In this document: in pieces, positions 34,429 through 42,750 of the stretch | How positions within the stretch are numbered: the stretch's first letter is position 1 | How the letters are laid out: the number at the start of each line of letters is the position of its first letter | Origin: Hyphomicrobiales bacterium | Lineage (GTDB): Bacteria; Pseudomonadota; Alphaproteobacteria; Rhizobiales; Rhizobiaceae | NCBI GenBank assembly: GCA_900468535.1 | Contig: UBTY01000025.1 | Coordinates: 44,294-108,293, forward strand | DNA: 64,000 nt | Reading direction: 5' to 3' | Notes under the pieces: generated by a model | Database searches by the model: none | The model's input: only the letters and a program-made list of their open reading frames with translations | Told to the model about the DNA's origin: nothing | Program-made: the position numbers and the translations under genes

Positions 34429-35625
34429 TCAGCCCAGAGGTTTCTGCAGTATCTCGAACTGCGGGTTTGTCTCGGAAAAAATTGGAAGCGCCGCGGATCC
34501 GAGGACCGCGGTGTCTCCACCGCTCGCGCCGATCAGAATGCGCGGCAAGCCGCGGTCAGCGGCGGGATCGACGGGCGGGTAAAGAGGCTCCAGGCGATCG
34601 GCAAGCAGGTTCAACAGCGAAGGTGGCATCGAGCCTCCCAACACGATTGCCTGTGGGTCGAAAGCGAGTTCCAGAAAGTCGATCGTCTGACGCATGGGCT
34701 CGACCGCGGCCTCGATCCACGCATCCGTCGCCTCGCGGTTTGCATTCAAGAGCGTCTCGATCTCTTCTGCTGACTGCTTGCCGGCAACTTCGATACCGAG
34801 ATGTTCATAGGCCGAGCCGAGCGAGACATAGCGGTCGAGGCATCCGTGCTTGCCGCAGGGGCAGGGGCGGCCATTCGGCACTACAATGATGTGCCCGATC
34901 TCCCCGGCGTTCTGGTGGCTCCCCCGATAGAGGTGACCATCCAGGAACATGCCCGCGCCGACCCCTCTGCCGAGAAAAAGATAAACGAAGCTATGCAAGC
35001 CGCGCGCGACACCGTGTAGCCGCTCGCCGATTGCCGCTGCTGTCGCATCATTTTCGACCCGAACCGGAACGCCGACCAGGCGCGCAAGCTCGGAAGCAAC
35101 GGGGAACTCTTGCCACCCCGGCAGGGTGGCCGGGCTGAGCGCGGTAACGCCTTCGGCGGCGTAGCGCCCGGGCATCGCAATACCGACGCCCAGCAGGCGA
35201 TCGCGATCGAAACTGACCTTCGCTTGCAGGGCTTCGACGATGCCAGCGAGGATCGGCATGGCTTGCTCCGGGGTCGGTCGATCCACCGGCCTTTCAATTC
35301 TGTCGCGCACGCGTCCCGAGAGATCTGTCAGGACGCCAACGGCATGATCCCTCTCAAGCTCCAGGCCAATGGAATAGGCGCCATCGGGGTTGATGGAATA
35401 CGGTGTGATCGGCTGCCCACGGGCGATCTTCTGTGGTGCTTCCGCCTTGAGAAGTTTGGAACTCACCAGCTCTTCGACGATGTTCGATACGGTCTGGATG
35501 CTGAGTGCCGTCATCCTCGCAAGTGCGGCGCGCGACAGGGCCCCATTCGTCCGGATCGCCTCGATCACGACGCGACGGTTATGGGATTTCGCCTGCTCGA
35601 GGTTGGTGCCTGCAATTGCCTTCAT
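34429..35625 (-). CDS. ROK-family transcriptional regulator
   Basis: 398 residues from ATG 35625, with GGCGG upstream; the frame extends to 35667 without a ribosome binding site. Residues about 15-75 are a winged-helix DNA-binding domain (SHNRRVVIEAIRTNGALSRA, SIQTVSNIVEELVSSKLL). Residues about 80-395 are a ROK kinase-like sugar-binding domain with the conserved Cys cluster (CPCGKHGCLDRY) that binds zinc, and the glycine-rich VYLFLGRGVGAGMFLDG. These are typical of NagC/Mlc/XylR-type regulators. It is convergent with the GH20 gene, 4 bp away, suggesting control of amino-sugar use. Confidence 0.9.
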   Translation of the reverse strand: MKAIAGTNLEQAKSHNRRVVIEAIRTNGALSRAALARMTALSIQTVSNIVEELVSSKLLKAEAPQKIARGQPITPYSINPDGAYSIGLELERDHAVGVLTDLSGRVRDRIERPVDRPTPEQAMPILAGIVEALQAKVSFDRDRLLGVGIAMPGRYAAEGVTALSPATLPGWQEFPVASELARLVGVPVRVENDATAAAIGERLHGVARGLHSFVYLFLGRGVGAGMFLDGHLYRGSHQNAGEIGHIIVVPNGRPCPCGKHGCLDRYVSLGSAYEHLGIEVAGKQSAEEIETLLNANREATDAWIEAAVEPMRQTIDFLELAFDPQAIVLGGSMPPSLLNLLADRLEPLYPPVDPAADRGLPRILIGASGGDTAVLGSAALPIFSETNPQFEILQKPLG

Positions 35626-35713
35626 GGTTCCGCCTTGTGCGACAGATTGTGCGCCGCCTGCAGGCAACGCGATCCTTATCGCATAGGGGTTCGGCGCGCG
35701 GATATCCAGCCAA

Positions 35714-36772
35714 TTACAAAGGGTTTGGCATTTCCACGTTCAGCCGGGAGGCATGAGGAACGAGTTGATCGAGAATTCCGGCGAAAAGCCGGACGCCGTC
35801 AACCGCCGCTTCGCGCTTGCGCTTCAGGCCGTTCTCGCCGGGCAGGCGTACATGAGACACGCCGGGGCGAGGCGGATTGCTGCGGCAGGTCTCGGCCAGC
35901 CATCCGGTTTGCCGCAGAAAGGCATCGCGGCCGCCAAAGGCTTCGGGATCGAAGACCTGCACGGTAACCGCTGCGTTCGTGCCCTTGAGCTCGTCGACCC
36001 GGCCAAGTCCGGCAAGCCCTTGTGTGAATGCCTCGACATGGAGCGCCATGCCATAACCCTTCTGGCCATGATCAAGCCCGCCAACCGGCATCAGCGTGCC
36101 GCCGCGTTCGATAACGCGGGGATCGCGACTGGGCTCTCCATTCTCGTCCATCAGCCATTCATGTTCGTACTGCCGGCCTTCGCGAACCAGGCGCTGAGCC
36201 ATGTTGACCGTCGTGATCGAGGCGCTGATATCGATCAGGATCGGATCACCGGGCGTCGGAATGCCATGGGCGACCGGATTTGGCGTGTAAACACCTTTTC
36301 GGCCACCAAACGGCGCTACCTGCGCTCCTGATGGGCTCGAGCTGGCGATACTGACCATAAAGCCACGATCGGTGGCGATGGAAAGATAGGCAGCCAGGCA
36401 GCCGATATGGTGGCTGTCGGCGATCGCGATCGTCGCCGTACCGTAGGTCGCCGCGCGCTCGCAGGCGAGCTTCACGGCCTCCGAGGTTAGCCATGCACCC
36501 GGAAGGCGGCGTCCACGCCATGCAATCGCCGGTCCGCGATCGGACACGACCTCGGGCATGCCTTCGCACGTCATCACGCCATCGGCAATGCCTTGAAGAT
36601 ACCACCCGGCCAACGCCAGGCCGTGCGTCGTGTGCCCCATGAGGTCGGCTTCGACGAGATAATGTGCCACGGCGGTCGCCTTTTCCTCTTCGAGCCCGGC
36701 GGCCGCAAAGAGGGCCTGCGCAAATCGGCGAAGTGTATCCGGTGCGAAGCGATGCTCTGATATCTCGGCCAT
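35714..36772 (-). CDS. Ldh-family (malate/L-lactate/ureidoglycolate-type) NAD(P) oxidoreductase
   Basis: 352 residues from ATG 36772, chosen because GGAGAAG lies 3 bases upstream; ATG 36784 has none. The sequence matches the Ldh_2 family of non-Rossmann dehydrogenases: DLMGHTTHGLALAGWYLQ, the His in ADSHHIGCLAAYL, and YTPNPVAHGIPT with ILIDISASITTVNMAQ. Family members reduce or oxidise 2-keto/2-hydroxy acids and cyclic imino acids, so substrate is open. It is last in the leftward run of dehydrogenase genes. Confidence 0.85.
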   Translation of the reverse strand: MAEISEHRFAPDTLRRFAQALFAAAGLEEEKATAVAHYLVEADLMGHTTHGLALAGWYLQGIADGVMTCEGMPEVVSDRGPAIAWRGRRLPGAWLTSEAVKLACERAATYGTATIAIADSHHIGCLAAYLSIATDRGFMVSIASSSPSGAQVAPFGGRKGVYTPNPVAHGIPTPGDPILIDISASITTVNMAQRLVREGRQYEHEWLMDENGEPSRDPRVIERGGTLMPVGGLDHGQKGYGMALHVEAFTQGLAGLGRVDELKGTNAAVTVQVFDPEAFGGRDAFLRQTGWLAETCRSNPPRPGVSHVRLPGENGLKRKREAAVDGVRLFAGILDQLVPHASRLNVEMPNPL

Positions 36773-36806
36773 GGTCTTCTCCATTCATTGACGGCGGTCT
36801 GCCGGA

Positions 36807-37772
36807 TCAGCGTGCCAGAAAGCGCTGGTGCAGCGTTTCGCCGCCAAGTACGGCGAGCACGTTCTCCGCGGACATGACCGAAACGGCACGTTTCGCATCG
36901 AGCGTGACGCCGGCCACGTGTGGTGTCACCAGGGTGTTCGGCAATTGGAAGAGCGGATTGTCGATGCCCGGCGGTTCGATTGCAAAGCTATCGAGGCCGG
37001 CTCCCGCGAGATGGCCTTCTTCGAGAGCGGCGATCAATGCCTTCTCATCGACGACTTCGCCGCGCGCCGTGTTGATCAGAAACGCTCCCTGTTTCATCAA
37101 GCCGATACGACGCGCGTCGATCAGGTTCTGTGTCTCTGATGTCAGAGGACAGTGAAGGCTGACGATGTCCGAATTGGCAAGCAGCGTATCGAGATCGGTT
37201 TCGCGCCTGATGTCGTCGCCGAAGGCACTATCCGGGGTATGGGGATCGAAGGCAGAAATGACCATGCCGATGGCGCCCGCCATTTTGGCAAGCGTCTGCC
37301 CGATGAAGCCGAAACCGACAAGGCCAAGGCGGTGGCCGCGCAGTTCACGACCCCCGTACTGGTTCTTGTCCCAGATACCGTCCCGGATCAGCGCGTCCTG
37401 ACGCGGCAGATCCTTGACCAGCGCCATGATCAGCGCCAGCGCATGCTCGGCGACGGAGTGACCGTTGCTGCCTGTCGTCATAGACACCGGAATGCCAAGC
37501 GCCGTTGCAGCCTTGACATCGATATCGTTGGTCCCGACGCCGTGCTTGGCGATATGCCGGAGGCGGCCGCCTGCCTGCATTTCTTCGGGTCCAAGCAAGT
37601 CAGTGAGCAAACGCACGATAACGGCATCGGGGCGATGGCGGCCCATAACCTCGATGACGGCCTGCCTGTCGATATAGGGCGGTGTGGCGACGACATTCAC
37701 GCCGGCGTCCTCCAGAACTGCGCGGCCTTCAGGCGCCAGTTCTCCACCCAGAATGACAACAGTTTTTTCCAT
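36807..37772 (-). CDS. D-2-hydroxyacid dehydrogenase
   Basis: 321 residues with a ribosome binding site (GGAGATGAGCG). It has the two-domain D-isomer fold: Rossmann NAD motif GLVGFGFIGQTLA at about residues 148-160, catalytic Arg in INTARGEVVD (about 235), Glu at about 264 and catalytic His in TPHVAGVT (about 288). Substrate is unknown. It lies in a leftward gene run with PdxA-like and Ldh-family genes, suggesting oxidation of a sugar-derived hydroxy acid in the cytoplasm. A hairpin separates it from the preceding PdxA-like gene. Confidence 0.85.
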   Translation of the reverse strand: MEKTVVILGGELAPEGRAVLEDAGVNVVATPPYIDRQAVIEVMGRHRPDAVIVRLLTDLLGPEEMQAGGRLRHIAKHGVGTNDIDVKAATALGIPVSMTTGSNGHSVAEHALALIMALVKDLPRQDALIRDGIWDKNQYGGRELRGHRLGLVGFGFIGQTLAKMAGAIGMVISAFDPHTPDSAFGDDIRRETDLDTLLANSDIVSLHCPLTSETQNLIDARRIGLMKQGAFLINTARGEVVDEKALIAALEEGHLAGAGLDSFAIEPPGIDNPLFQLPNTLVTPHVAGVTLDAKRAVSVMSAENVLAVLGGETLHQRFLAR

Positions 37773-37802
37773 CGCTCATCTCCTCCAACGAGCAAAGCGG
37801 CA

Positions 37803-37824
37803 GACGGCGCGTTAGCGCGCCGTC
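37803..37824 (-). terminator. Intergenic hairpin between pdxA-like and 2-hydroxyacid dehydrogenase genes
   Basis: GACGGCGCG / CGCGCCGTC forms a perfect 9-bp stem with a four-base loop. No T-run follows on either strand, so it is more likely an mRNA stabilising or attenuation element within the operon than a full terminator. Confidence 0.4.
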
Positions 37825-37849
37825 GATGAGGTCGAAAGCCTTTCGATCG

Positions 37850-38839
37850 TCAAGCCGCCTGACGGCGGGGAGACCGTGCCATCAGTCGCGCGTAGGCGAT
37901 GGCCGAGAGCATGTTGACGTGGTTTGCCTTCCCGGTGCCGGCAATATCGAACGCCGTGCCGTGATCCACCGACACGCGATCGATCGGCAAGCCGAGCGAA
38001 ACGTTGACTGCGGTATCGAAGGCGATGAGCTTGATCGGGATATGGCCCTGATCATGATACTGGGCGATCACGAGATCGAACGCACCGTTGTAGGCGCGAG
38101 CGAAAACGGTATCAGCGGAAATCGGGCCGACAACGTCTATGCCTTTTGCCTGTGCCAGTTCGACCGCCGGCGCCAGGAATTCGCTATCTTCGGTGCCGAA
38201 CAGGCCGTTCTCGCCGCAATGGGGATTGAGACCGGCAACCGCGATCCGCGCCTTCTTGCCCAGACGCATGAAGTGATTGTGCCCTGCTTCGATCGTCGCG
38301 AGAACGCGCTCGGTTTTCGCGCGCTCGATCGCGCCCTTCAGCGAGATATGAGTCGAGACGTGAATGGTGTTCAGACGCTCGGAGGCGAGCAGCATGAAGG
38401 AACTCTTCGAACCGGTCAGGTGCGCCAGCAGGCCCGTGTGTCCGTCATGGTGATGACCAGCGAGGTTCATCGCCTCCTTGTTGATTGGCGCCGTAACGAT
38501 AACGTCGGCATCTCCCGACATGGCAAGATCGACTGCGCGGCTGATGTAGCGCACGGAGGCGTCGCCTGCGACCGGGCTGACCTTGCCGATCTCCGGCAGC
38601 GCAGCACCGATGTCCACTTCGTCGACCGCGATCTTGCCGGCGCCTGCCTCGCTTGCGAGCGCGAAGGAGAGCCCGGTCGCCGCGGTGCGGTTCGCCCGCT
38701 CAAGCGCTTCGGTGTTGCCGACGATGACGAAATCGCGTCGCTCGTGCTCCGGCATGGCGGCGAGCGCCTTGACGATCACTTCCGGGCCGACGCCCGCCGG
38801 ATCGCCGAGCGTCACGGCGACTTTCGCATTCCTGTCCAT
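37850..38839 (-). CDS. PdxA-family 4-phosphate dehydrogenase, PdxA2/D-threonate-4-phosphate type
   Basis: 329 residues from ATG 38839 (GTG 38842 is in frame). Family marks are [18 protein letters not shown], the metal-binding His in [28 protein letters not shown] and [14 protein letters not shown]. PdxA makes the vitamin B6 precursor; the PdxA2 branch, when paired with a DUF1537 kinase, oxidises and decarboxylates 4-phospho-D-threonate or D-erythronate to DHAP. A DUF1537 kinase lies at 48458 in the same locus, so the catabolic role is preferred over pyridoxine synthesis. This choice is inference from context. Confidence 0.85.
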   Translation of the reverse strand: MDRNAKVAVTLGDPAGVGPEVIVKALAAMPEHERRDFVIVGNTEALERANRTAATGLSFALASEAGAGKIAVDEVDIGAALPEIGKVSPVAGDASVRYISRAVDLAMSGDADVIVTAPINKEAMNLAGHHHDGHTGLLAHLTGSKSSFMLLASERLNTIHVSTHISLKGAIERAKTERVLATIEAGHNHFMRLGKKARIAVAGLNPHCGENGLFGTEDSEFLAPAVELAQAKGIDVVGPISADTVFARAYNGAFDLVIAQYHDQGHIPIKLIAFDTAVNVSLGLPIDRVSVDHGTAFDIAGTGKANHVNMLSAIAYARLMARSPRRQAA

Positions 38840-38872
38840 CACTCACGGTCCTTCTTAGATGAAACGCACGCC

Positions 38873-40006
38873 TCAGAAGGCTGCTTCGTAAATCGAGCGG
38901 ATATCGGCGCGCGACAGGTCGCGCGGATTATTGTCGAGCAGTCGACGAATGGCAAAGGCGTCGTCGGCCATGGCGTCGAGATCGCTTTCCGGCACGCCAA
39001 GGCCTGACAGTTTCATCTCGATGCCGAGGTCGGCGCAGAAGGAATAGGCGGCATCGAACACGGATCCGATTTCGTCGGAGGTCCTGCGGTCGAGCGCTTC
39101 CATGACGGCGCGGGTCTTCTCCGGCACGGTGGGGGTGTTGAACGCGAGCACATGTGGGAAGATCAGGGCGTTTGCAGCACCGTGCGCGACATGCCAGCGC
39201 GTGCCGAGCGGATAGGCGAGTGCATGGCCGCCGGCTGTATTGACCGGACCGAGACAGAAACCGCCATAGAGCGATGCCAGCGAAAGGCCGGCCCGGGCCT
39301 CCGCGTCGGACCCATCCTTAACGGCGCGGGCAAGATACTTTCCGACAAGCCGTGTACCTTCGATCGCGTAGAGATCGATCATCGGGTGAGACTTCCTGTT
39401 GGTGAAAGCCTCGACGCAATGCGCCATCGCATCGACGCCGGTTGCCGCGGTCGTGCGGGCAGGTACGCTGAAGGTCAGCGCCGGATCGACAACCGCGATG
39501 TCGGCCAGCATGTGCATGCTCTCGACGGCAAGCTTTGCCATCGTCTTCGGGTCGGTAACGAGTGCGCGGATACCGGCCTCGCTTCCGGTGCCCGAGGTGG
39601 TGGGCACTTGTGCGAGGGCAACGCGGCGCGGCCCCTGGACCTTGTTCGGACCGACAACCTCATGGAGCGTCTGCGACGAGCCGGCGAGCACCGCAGCGAG
39701 CTTCGCAAGATCCATGGCGCTACCGCCGCCGAAGCCGACGACGAGCTGGGCATCGGCTGCGTTCGCCGCCGCCAGCACCTTGTCGAGGTTGGTGATGTCA
39801 GGTTCCGGAGTTACGTCCGCAAAGACCGTGACATCACCCCTCAGAGCAAGTGTGTCGACGCGCGTTGCGTTGAAGGCGTCGGAAATCACAAGGATCCGGC
39901 TGTATCCCTTGTCGCTCGCCCACTTGCCGAGGCGCTCCGCGGTACCGACGCCGAACTCGATGAGATGAGGACGGATGATTGTGATAGGTGAATCCAAGCT
40001 GGGCAC
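38873..40006 (-). CDS. Iron-containing alcohol dehydrogenase
   Basis: 377 residues from GTG 40006 with GGAGGAG upstream. Group III dehydrogenase: NAD-binding GGGSAMDLAKLAAV (about residues 96-109), PTTSGTGSEAGIRAL and the metal-binding His residues in DAMAHCVEAFTN, GGHALAYPLG and HVAHGAANAL. Substrate is unknown; related enzymes act on hydroxy acids, lactaldehyde or maleylacetate. It is first gene of the leftward dehydrogenase block, and a GntR-type operator-like sequence lies just upstream. Confidence 0.88.
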   Translation of the reverse strand: MPSLDSPITIIRPHLIEFGVGTAERLGKWASDKGYSRILVISDAFNATRVDTLALRGDVTVFADVTPEPDITNLDKVLAAANAADAQLVVGFGGGSAMDLAKLAAVLAGSSQTLHEVVGPNKVQGPRRVALAQVPTTSGTGSEAGIRALVTDPKTMAKLAVESMHMLADIAVVDPALTFSVPARTTAATGVDAMAHCVEAFTNRKSHPMIDLYAIEGTRLVGKYLARAVKDGSDAEARAGLSLASLYGGFCLGPVNTAGGHALAYPLGTRWHVAHGAANALIFPHVLAFNTPTVPEKTRAVMEALDRRTSDEIGSVFDAAYSFCADLGIEMKLSGLGVPESDLDAMADDAFAIRRLLDNNPRDLSRADIRSIYEAAF

Positions 40007-40059
40007 TGGACCACTCCTCCCTGCAAGTGTTGCGACGATCGCATCGCTAAGATGTAAAT

Positions 40060-40070
40060 TTGTTATACAA
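40060..40070. promoter_or_regulatory. Candidate FadR-type GntR operator upstream of iron-ADH
   Basis: TTGT-TAT-ACAA is a perfect palindrome of the form TNGT-N3-ACNA bound by FadR/FCD-type GntR regulators. It lies about 54 bases before the dehydrogenase start. A FadR-type regulator gene lies in the same locus at 49523. Confidence 0.4.
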
Positions 40071-40267
40071 TGCTTCGACGTTTGGCAAGTCGCGACGTTG
40101 TGTCGCTGGAAAAAAATACCGAACTGAGCCCCAATGAGCGAAGTGCCGTATTGAACAAAATATTGATTATATTGTGTAAATTAGAATGAGGCTGCCGCCT
40201 CGCAAACGAATGCATTGTTGTTTCTGCTGTGTGCTGGAGCGCCGTAAGTTGTTAATAGGGCGGGCCA

Positions 40268-40304
40268 ATCCGGCGCAAATGCGTTCTAGAACGCTGCGCC
40301 GGAT
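40268..40304. repeat. Inverted repeat with inner and outer stems
   Basis: Outer arms ATCCGGCGCA / TGCGCCGGAT and inner arms GCGTTC / GAACGC (separated by TA) form one long hairpin with a three-base bulge, 35 bases after the sialidase-like gene stop. It could be that gene's terminator, though it has no T-run, or a dispersed palindromic element. Confidence 0.55.
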
Positions 40305-40339
40305 CACTTTCCGTTCACAAGTAACAACTCGTTTTTCCG

Positions 40340-41527
40340 TCAACCGATCGCTTCGGGGGGAAGCCTGACGTACTTTATGGCTCGCCGGTAATAGGTGTAG
40401 GCGACATGCAGGGTGCCATCGGCGCCCTGGACGATTGACGGATACGAAAACTCGCGATTGACCGAGTCTTTCGAGTTGTTGCTGAGGCAGTATCCATCGC
40501 CGGTATCGAGGTCCTGCCGCTGCGGGAATGTCCGACCGCCGTCTTTCGAGAAGGCAAGGCTGAGCGGTGCGCGTGGCACGCCCCATACAGCCTTGCGACG
40601 ATCGCTCGCCTGCGCCGGCGCAGATTCGGGTTCTTCGTCGCCTTCGATCTCGTCATACAGAGATTGGCGGCGCGCATCCGACATCGATGCGTTCGAATGG
40701 TTGTAAACCATTGCGATTATGCCGTTTTTCAGGCCTGCGGCCTGGACCGACGAGTTGTTGTTTGGCAGGTCGATTGGTTTTGGGGCGCTCCAGTGTTCGC
40801 CCCCGTCGCTCGACTGACTGGACAGAACCGATTCTGAAAAACGGTTCCGGTAGAAGGCCACGAGATCGTCGCCGTCGAGGGGCACGATGTTCATATGAAC
40901 TGCGCCGATACTGTCAGGAACCTCCGTTATGAGCCAGTTCTTGCCCTGGTCGCGAGAGATCAGAACGCCGGCGGTATCGACATCGCCCGTCCAGCGTTCG
41001 CCAGGCAGGCCAACGCAGCGAAAGGTTGGTAGAAGCCAGGTGCCGGCCTTGTTGACGATGATCGGTTGCCGCACAAAAGTGCCCGGCGTCTCGCAGAGAA
41101 CGTACGCTTCGCCGAAGGTTACGCCGCCATCCGACGAGGTTCGACATTTGACAACCGAGCCGTCCTGGTTGCCTGCCGTTTGAGATGTGTAAAGAAGCCA
41201 GACCTTGCCGTCGGGTGCGTTGAAAATCAACGGGTTCTGTTCCGATTTCGCCGGGTCGTCGGACATTTTCTCAGGCTGAGACCAGTGGGTCGCTCCCGGA
41301 GCAAGGCGCGACATGTAAATCGAGATGTCGCCCATTCCCTCCATCGTGCCGCCGAACCAGACACAGGTCAGCGTTCCATCGGGCAGGAAGGCGAGATTGG
41401 CTGCATGGTTTTGAATACACGGGGAGGGGAGATAGGCGTCAAAACGCCCTTTCTCGGTTGCATGCTGGGTGAGGTCGCCGGTCATCAGTGCCGGCACGGC
41501 CTCAGGCGGTAGACCTGTAAAGCTCAT
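40340..41527 (-). CDS. BNR/Asp-box sialidase-like protein
   Basis: 395 residues with a good ribosome binding site (AAGGAG). Four Asp-box (S-x-D-x-G-x-T/W-x) motifs are visible: SSDGGVTFGE, SRDQGKNWLI, SSDGGEHWSAP and SKDGGRTFPQR, spaced as in a six-bladed beta propeller of the exo-alpha-sialidase (BNR_2) superfamily. The FRIP-like arginine is not clear, so true sialidase activity is uncertain. There is no signal peptide. It lies between a DapA/NanA-like aldolase (12 bp upstream in the operon) and the iron-dependent dehydrogenase, suggesting glycan-derived substrates. Confidence 0.75.
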   Translation of the reverse strand: MSFTGLPPEAVPALMTGDLTQHATEKGRFDAYLPSPCIQNHAANLAFLPDGTLTCVWFGGTMEGMGDISIYMSRLAPGATHWSQPEKMSDDPAKSEQNPLIFNAPDGKVWLLYTSQTAGNQDGSVVKCRTSSDGGVTFGEAYVLCETPGTFVRQPIIVNKAGTWLLPTFRCVGLPGERWTGDVDTAGVLISRDQGKNWLITEVPDSIGAVHMNIVPLDGDDLVAFYRNRFSESVLSSQSSDGGEHWSAPKPIDLPNNNSSVQAAGLKNGIIAMVYNHSNASMSDARRQSLYDEIEGDEEPESAPAQASDRRKAVWGVPRAPLSLAFSKDGGRTFPQRQDLDTGDGYCLSNNSKDSVNREFSYPSIVQGADGTLHVAYTYYRRAIKYVRLPPEAIG

Positions 41528-41538
41528 GGTTTCGCTCC

Positions 41539-42444
41539 TTACGGCAGCTTGGCATAGGCTTCGGAAAGGGCGGCATAGTCGGCGTCGTTGACCGGCATCA
41601 GCGGTGCGCGAGTGCGCCGCCAGGCTGCATTGCCGGTCTTGAGGCCCACCATTGCCTTGATCGTCGGGATCTGCACGTAGGAATTGGAGAGAGTTCGGTA
41701 GGCATTGATACGGGCCTGCGCGGTTTCGACTTCGCCGGCGTGCGCCTCGTCGCGGACCTTGTCGTAGACTGTACGCAGGGAGTCCGCGACGAGATTGGAT
41801 GTCGCGGTGATGCAGCCTGCGCCGCCTGCTTTCAGAAGGGGCAGGAGCAGCGGATCGGCGCCTGCCAGTACAGAAAAGCCGGGATAGGCAGCGATGATCG
41901 CCTGCATGTTATTGAAATCGCCTGCAGATTCCTTGATGCCGACGACGGTGTCCGGGAAAGCCTCGATCAGTCTGCCGATCAGTGGGACGGAAAGCGGGAC
42001 ACCTGAAACCTGCGGGATATGATAGAGAATGACCTGCAATCTGGCGTCGGCGATCTTTTCCAGGACTTGCGAATAGGCGGCAAAAAGCCCGTCATCCGAC
42101 ACGCCCTTGTAGTAGAACGGGGGCAGCATCACCACTTTCGTGACGCCGAGTTCGAGGGCGTGCTTGGTCAATTCCACGGTTTCCGGAATGGCGACCACGC
42201 CGGTTCCCGGAAGGAGTTTATCGGCCGGTACGCCGGCCTTCAGCGCGGCTTCAAGGATCTTCCTTCGCTCGCTTGAGGAGAAAGAGTTTGCTTCGCCCGT
42301 AGTGCCGAGAAGCGCTACCCCATGGCAGCCTTCTTCAAGCAGGCGCTGGCAATGTTCGGTGAACAAGCCGAGATCCGGGCTGCCATCTTCATTGAGTGGC
42401 GTTGCCGCCGCACTGAAAACGCCTGTAATCTTGTGATCGTTCAT
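41539..42444 (-). CDS. DapA/NanA-family aldolase or dehydratase
   Basis: 301 residues from ATG 42444, with GAGGAGG upstream; a longer frame from 42543 has no support. It matches the DHDPS/N-acetylneuraminate lyase superfamily TIM barrel: GTTGEANSFSSSER (substrate carboxylate loop), the catalytic Tyr region QVILYHIPQVSGV and the Schiff-base Lys in VVGIKESAGDFNN. Members include dihydrodipicolinate synthase, sialic acid lyase, KDG aldolase and 2-keto-3-deoxy sugar acid enzymes. Operon context with a sialidase-like protein and dehydrogenases argues for a catabolic aldolase rather than lysine synthesis. Confidence 0.85.
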   Translation of the reverse strand: MNDHKITGVFSAAATPLNEDGSPDLGLFTEHCQRLLEEGCHGVALLGTTGEANSFSSSERRKILEAALKAGVPADKLLPGTGVVAIPETVELTKHALELGVTKVVMLPPFYYKGVSDDGLFAAYSQVLEKIADARLQVILYHIPQVSGVPLSVPLIGRLIEAFPDTVVGIKESAGDFNNMQAIIAAYPGFSVLAGADPLLLPLLKAGGAGCITATSNLVADSLRTVYDKVRDEAHAGEVETAQARINAYRTLSNSYVQIPTIKAMVGLKTGNAAWRRTRAPLMPVNDADYAALSEAYAKLP

Positions 42445-42750
42445 ATCGTCCTCCTCGACGAAGGCCGCACGGATAGCGGCAAAGGCGGGAGCCAAAGCCC
42501 CGCAAGATGTGGGTTTCTTCATCCCAGCAGAGCATGTTGTCAATATGACAATAAGAGAAGGTTCTTGTTTGATTTTTTAACGTATTGAAAAATATATATA
42601 AAATATTTTGTCTTTTTCAGATGTGAAGTGATGGATTAATTTATGTTGACATATTTACATTATCGAGCGAGTGTCTGCGGCATGTCGTGACGCACTTTCG
42701 GGATAGAGTGGAAAGTGGAGACGTCATTGATTTTGCCATGGGAGGACAAC
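42445..42750. promoter_or_regulatory. Divergent control region of the catabolic locus
   Basis: 306 AT-rich bases between the leftward aldolase operon and the rightward ABC-transporter operon. It must hold both promoters. Two inverted repeats are present, TTGTC-AATAT-GACAA (42537-42551) and TATGT-TG-ACATA (42642-42653), both resembling the FadR-type sites. No gene is seen. Confidence 0.5.

Larger units (their letters stand above)
40007..40339. other. Intergenic region between iron-ADH and sialidase-like genes
   Basis: 333 bases upstream of the iron-dependent dehydrogenase and downstream of the sialidase-like gene. It is AT-rich in its first 180 bases, where it holds TTGT-TAT-ACAA (40060-40070, annotated), and carries a large inverted repeat at 40268-40304 (annotated). 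I see no gene. Confidence 0.5.

Noticed and set aside
37850..38839. PdxA of pyridoxal phosphate synthesis
   Set aside because: Operon context with hydroxyacid dehydrogenases and the DUF1537 kinase in the same locus favours the catabolic PdxA2 branch; the vitamin role cannot be ruled out from sequence alone.
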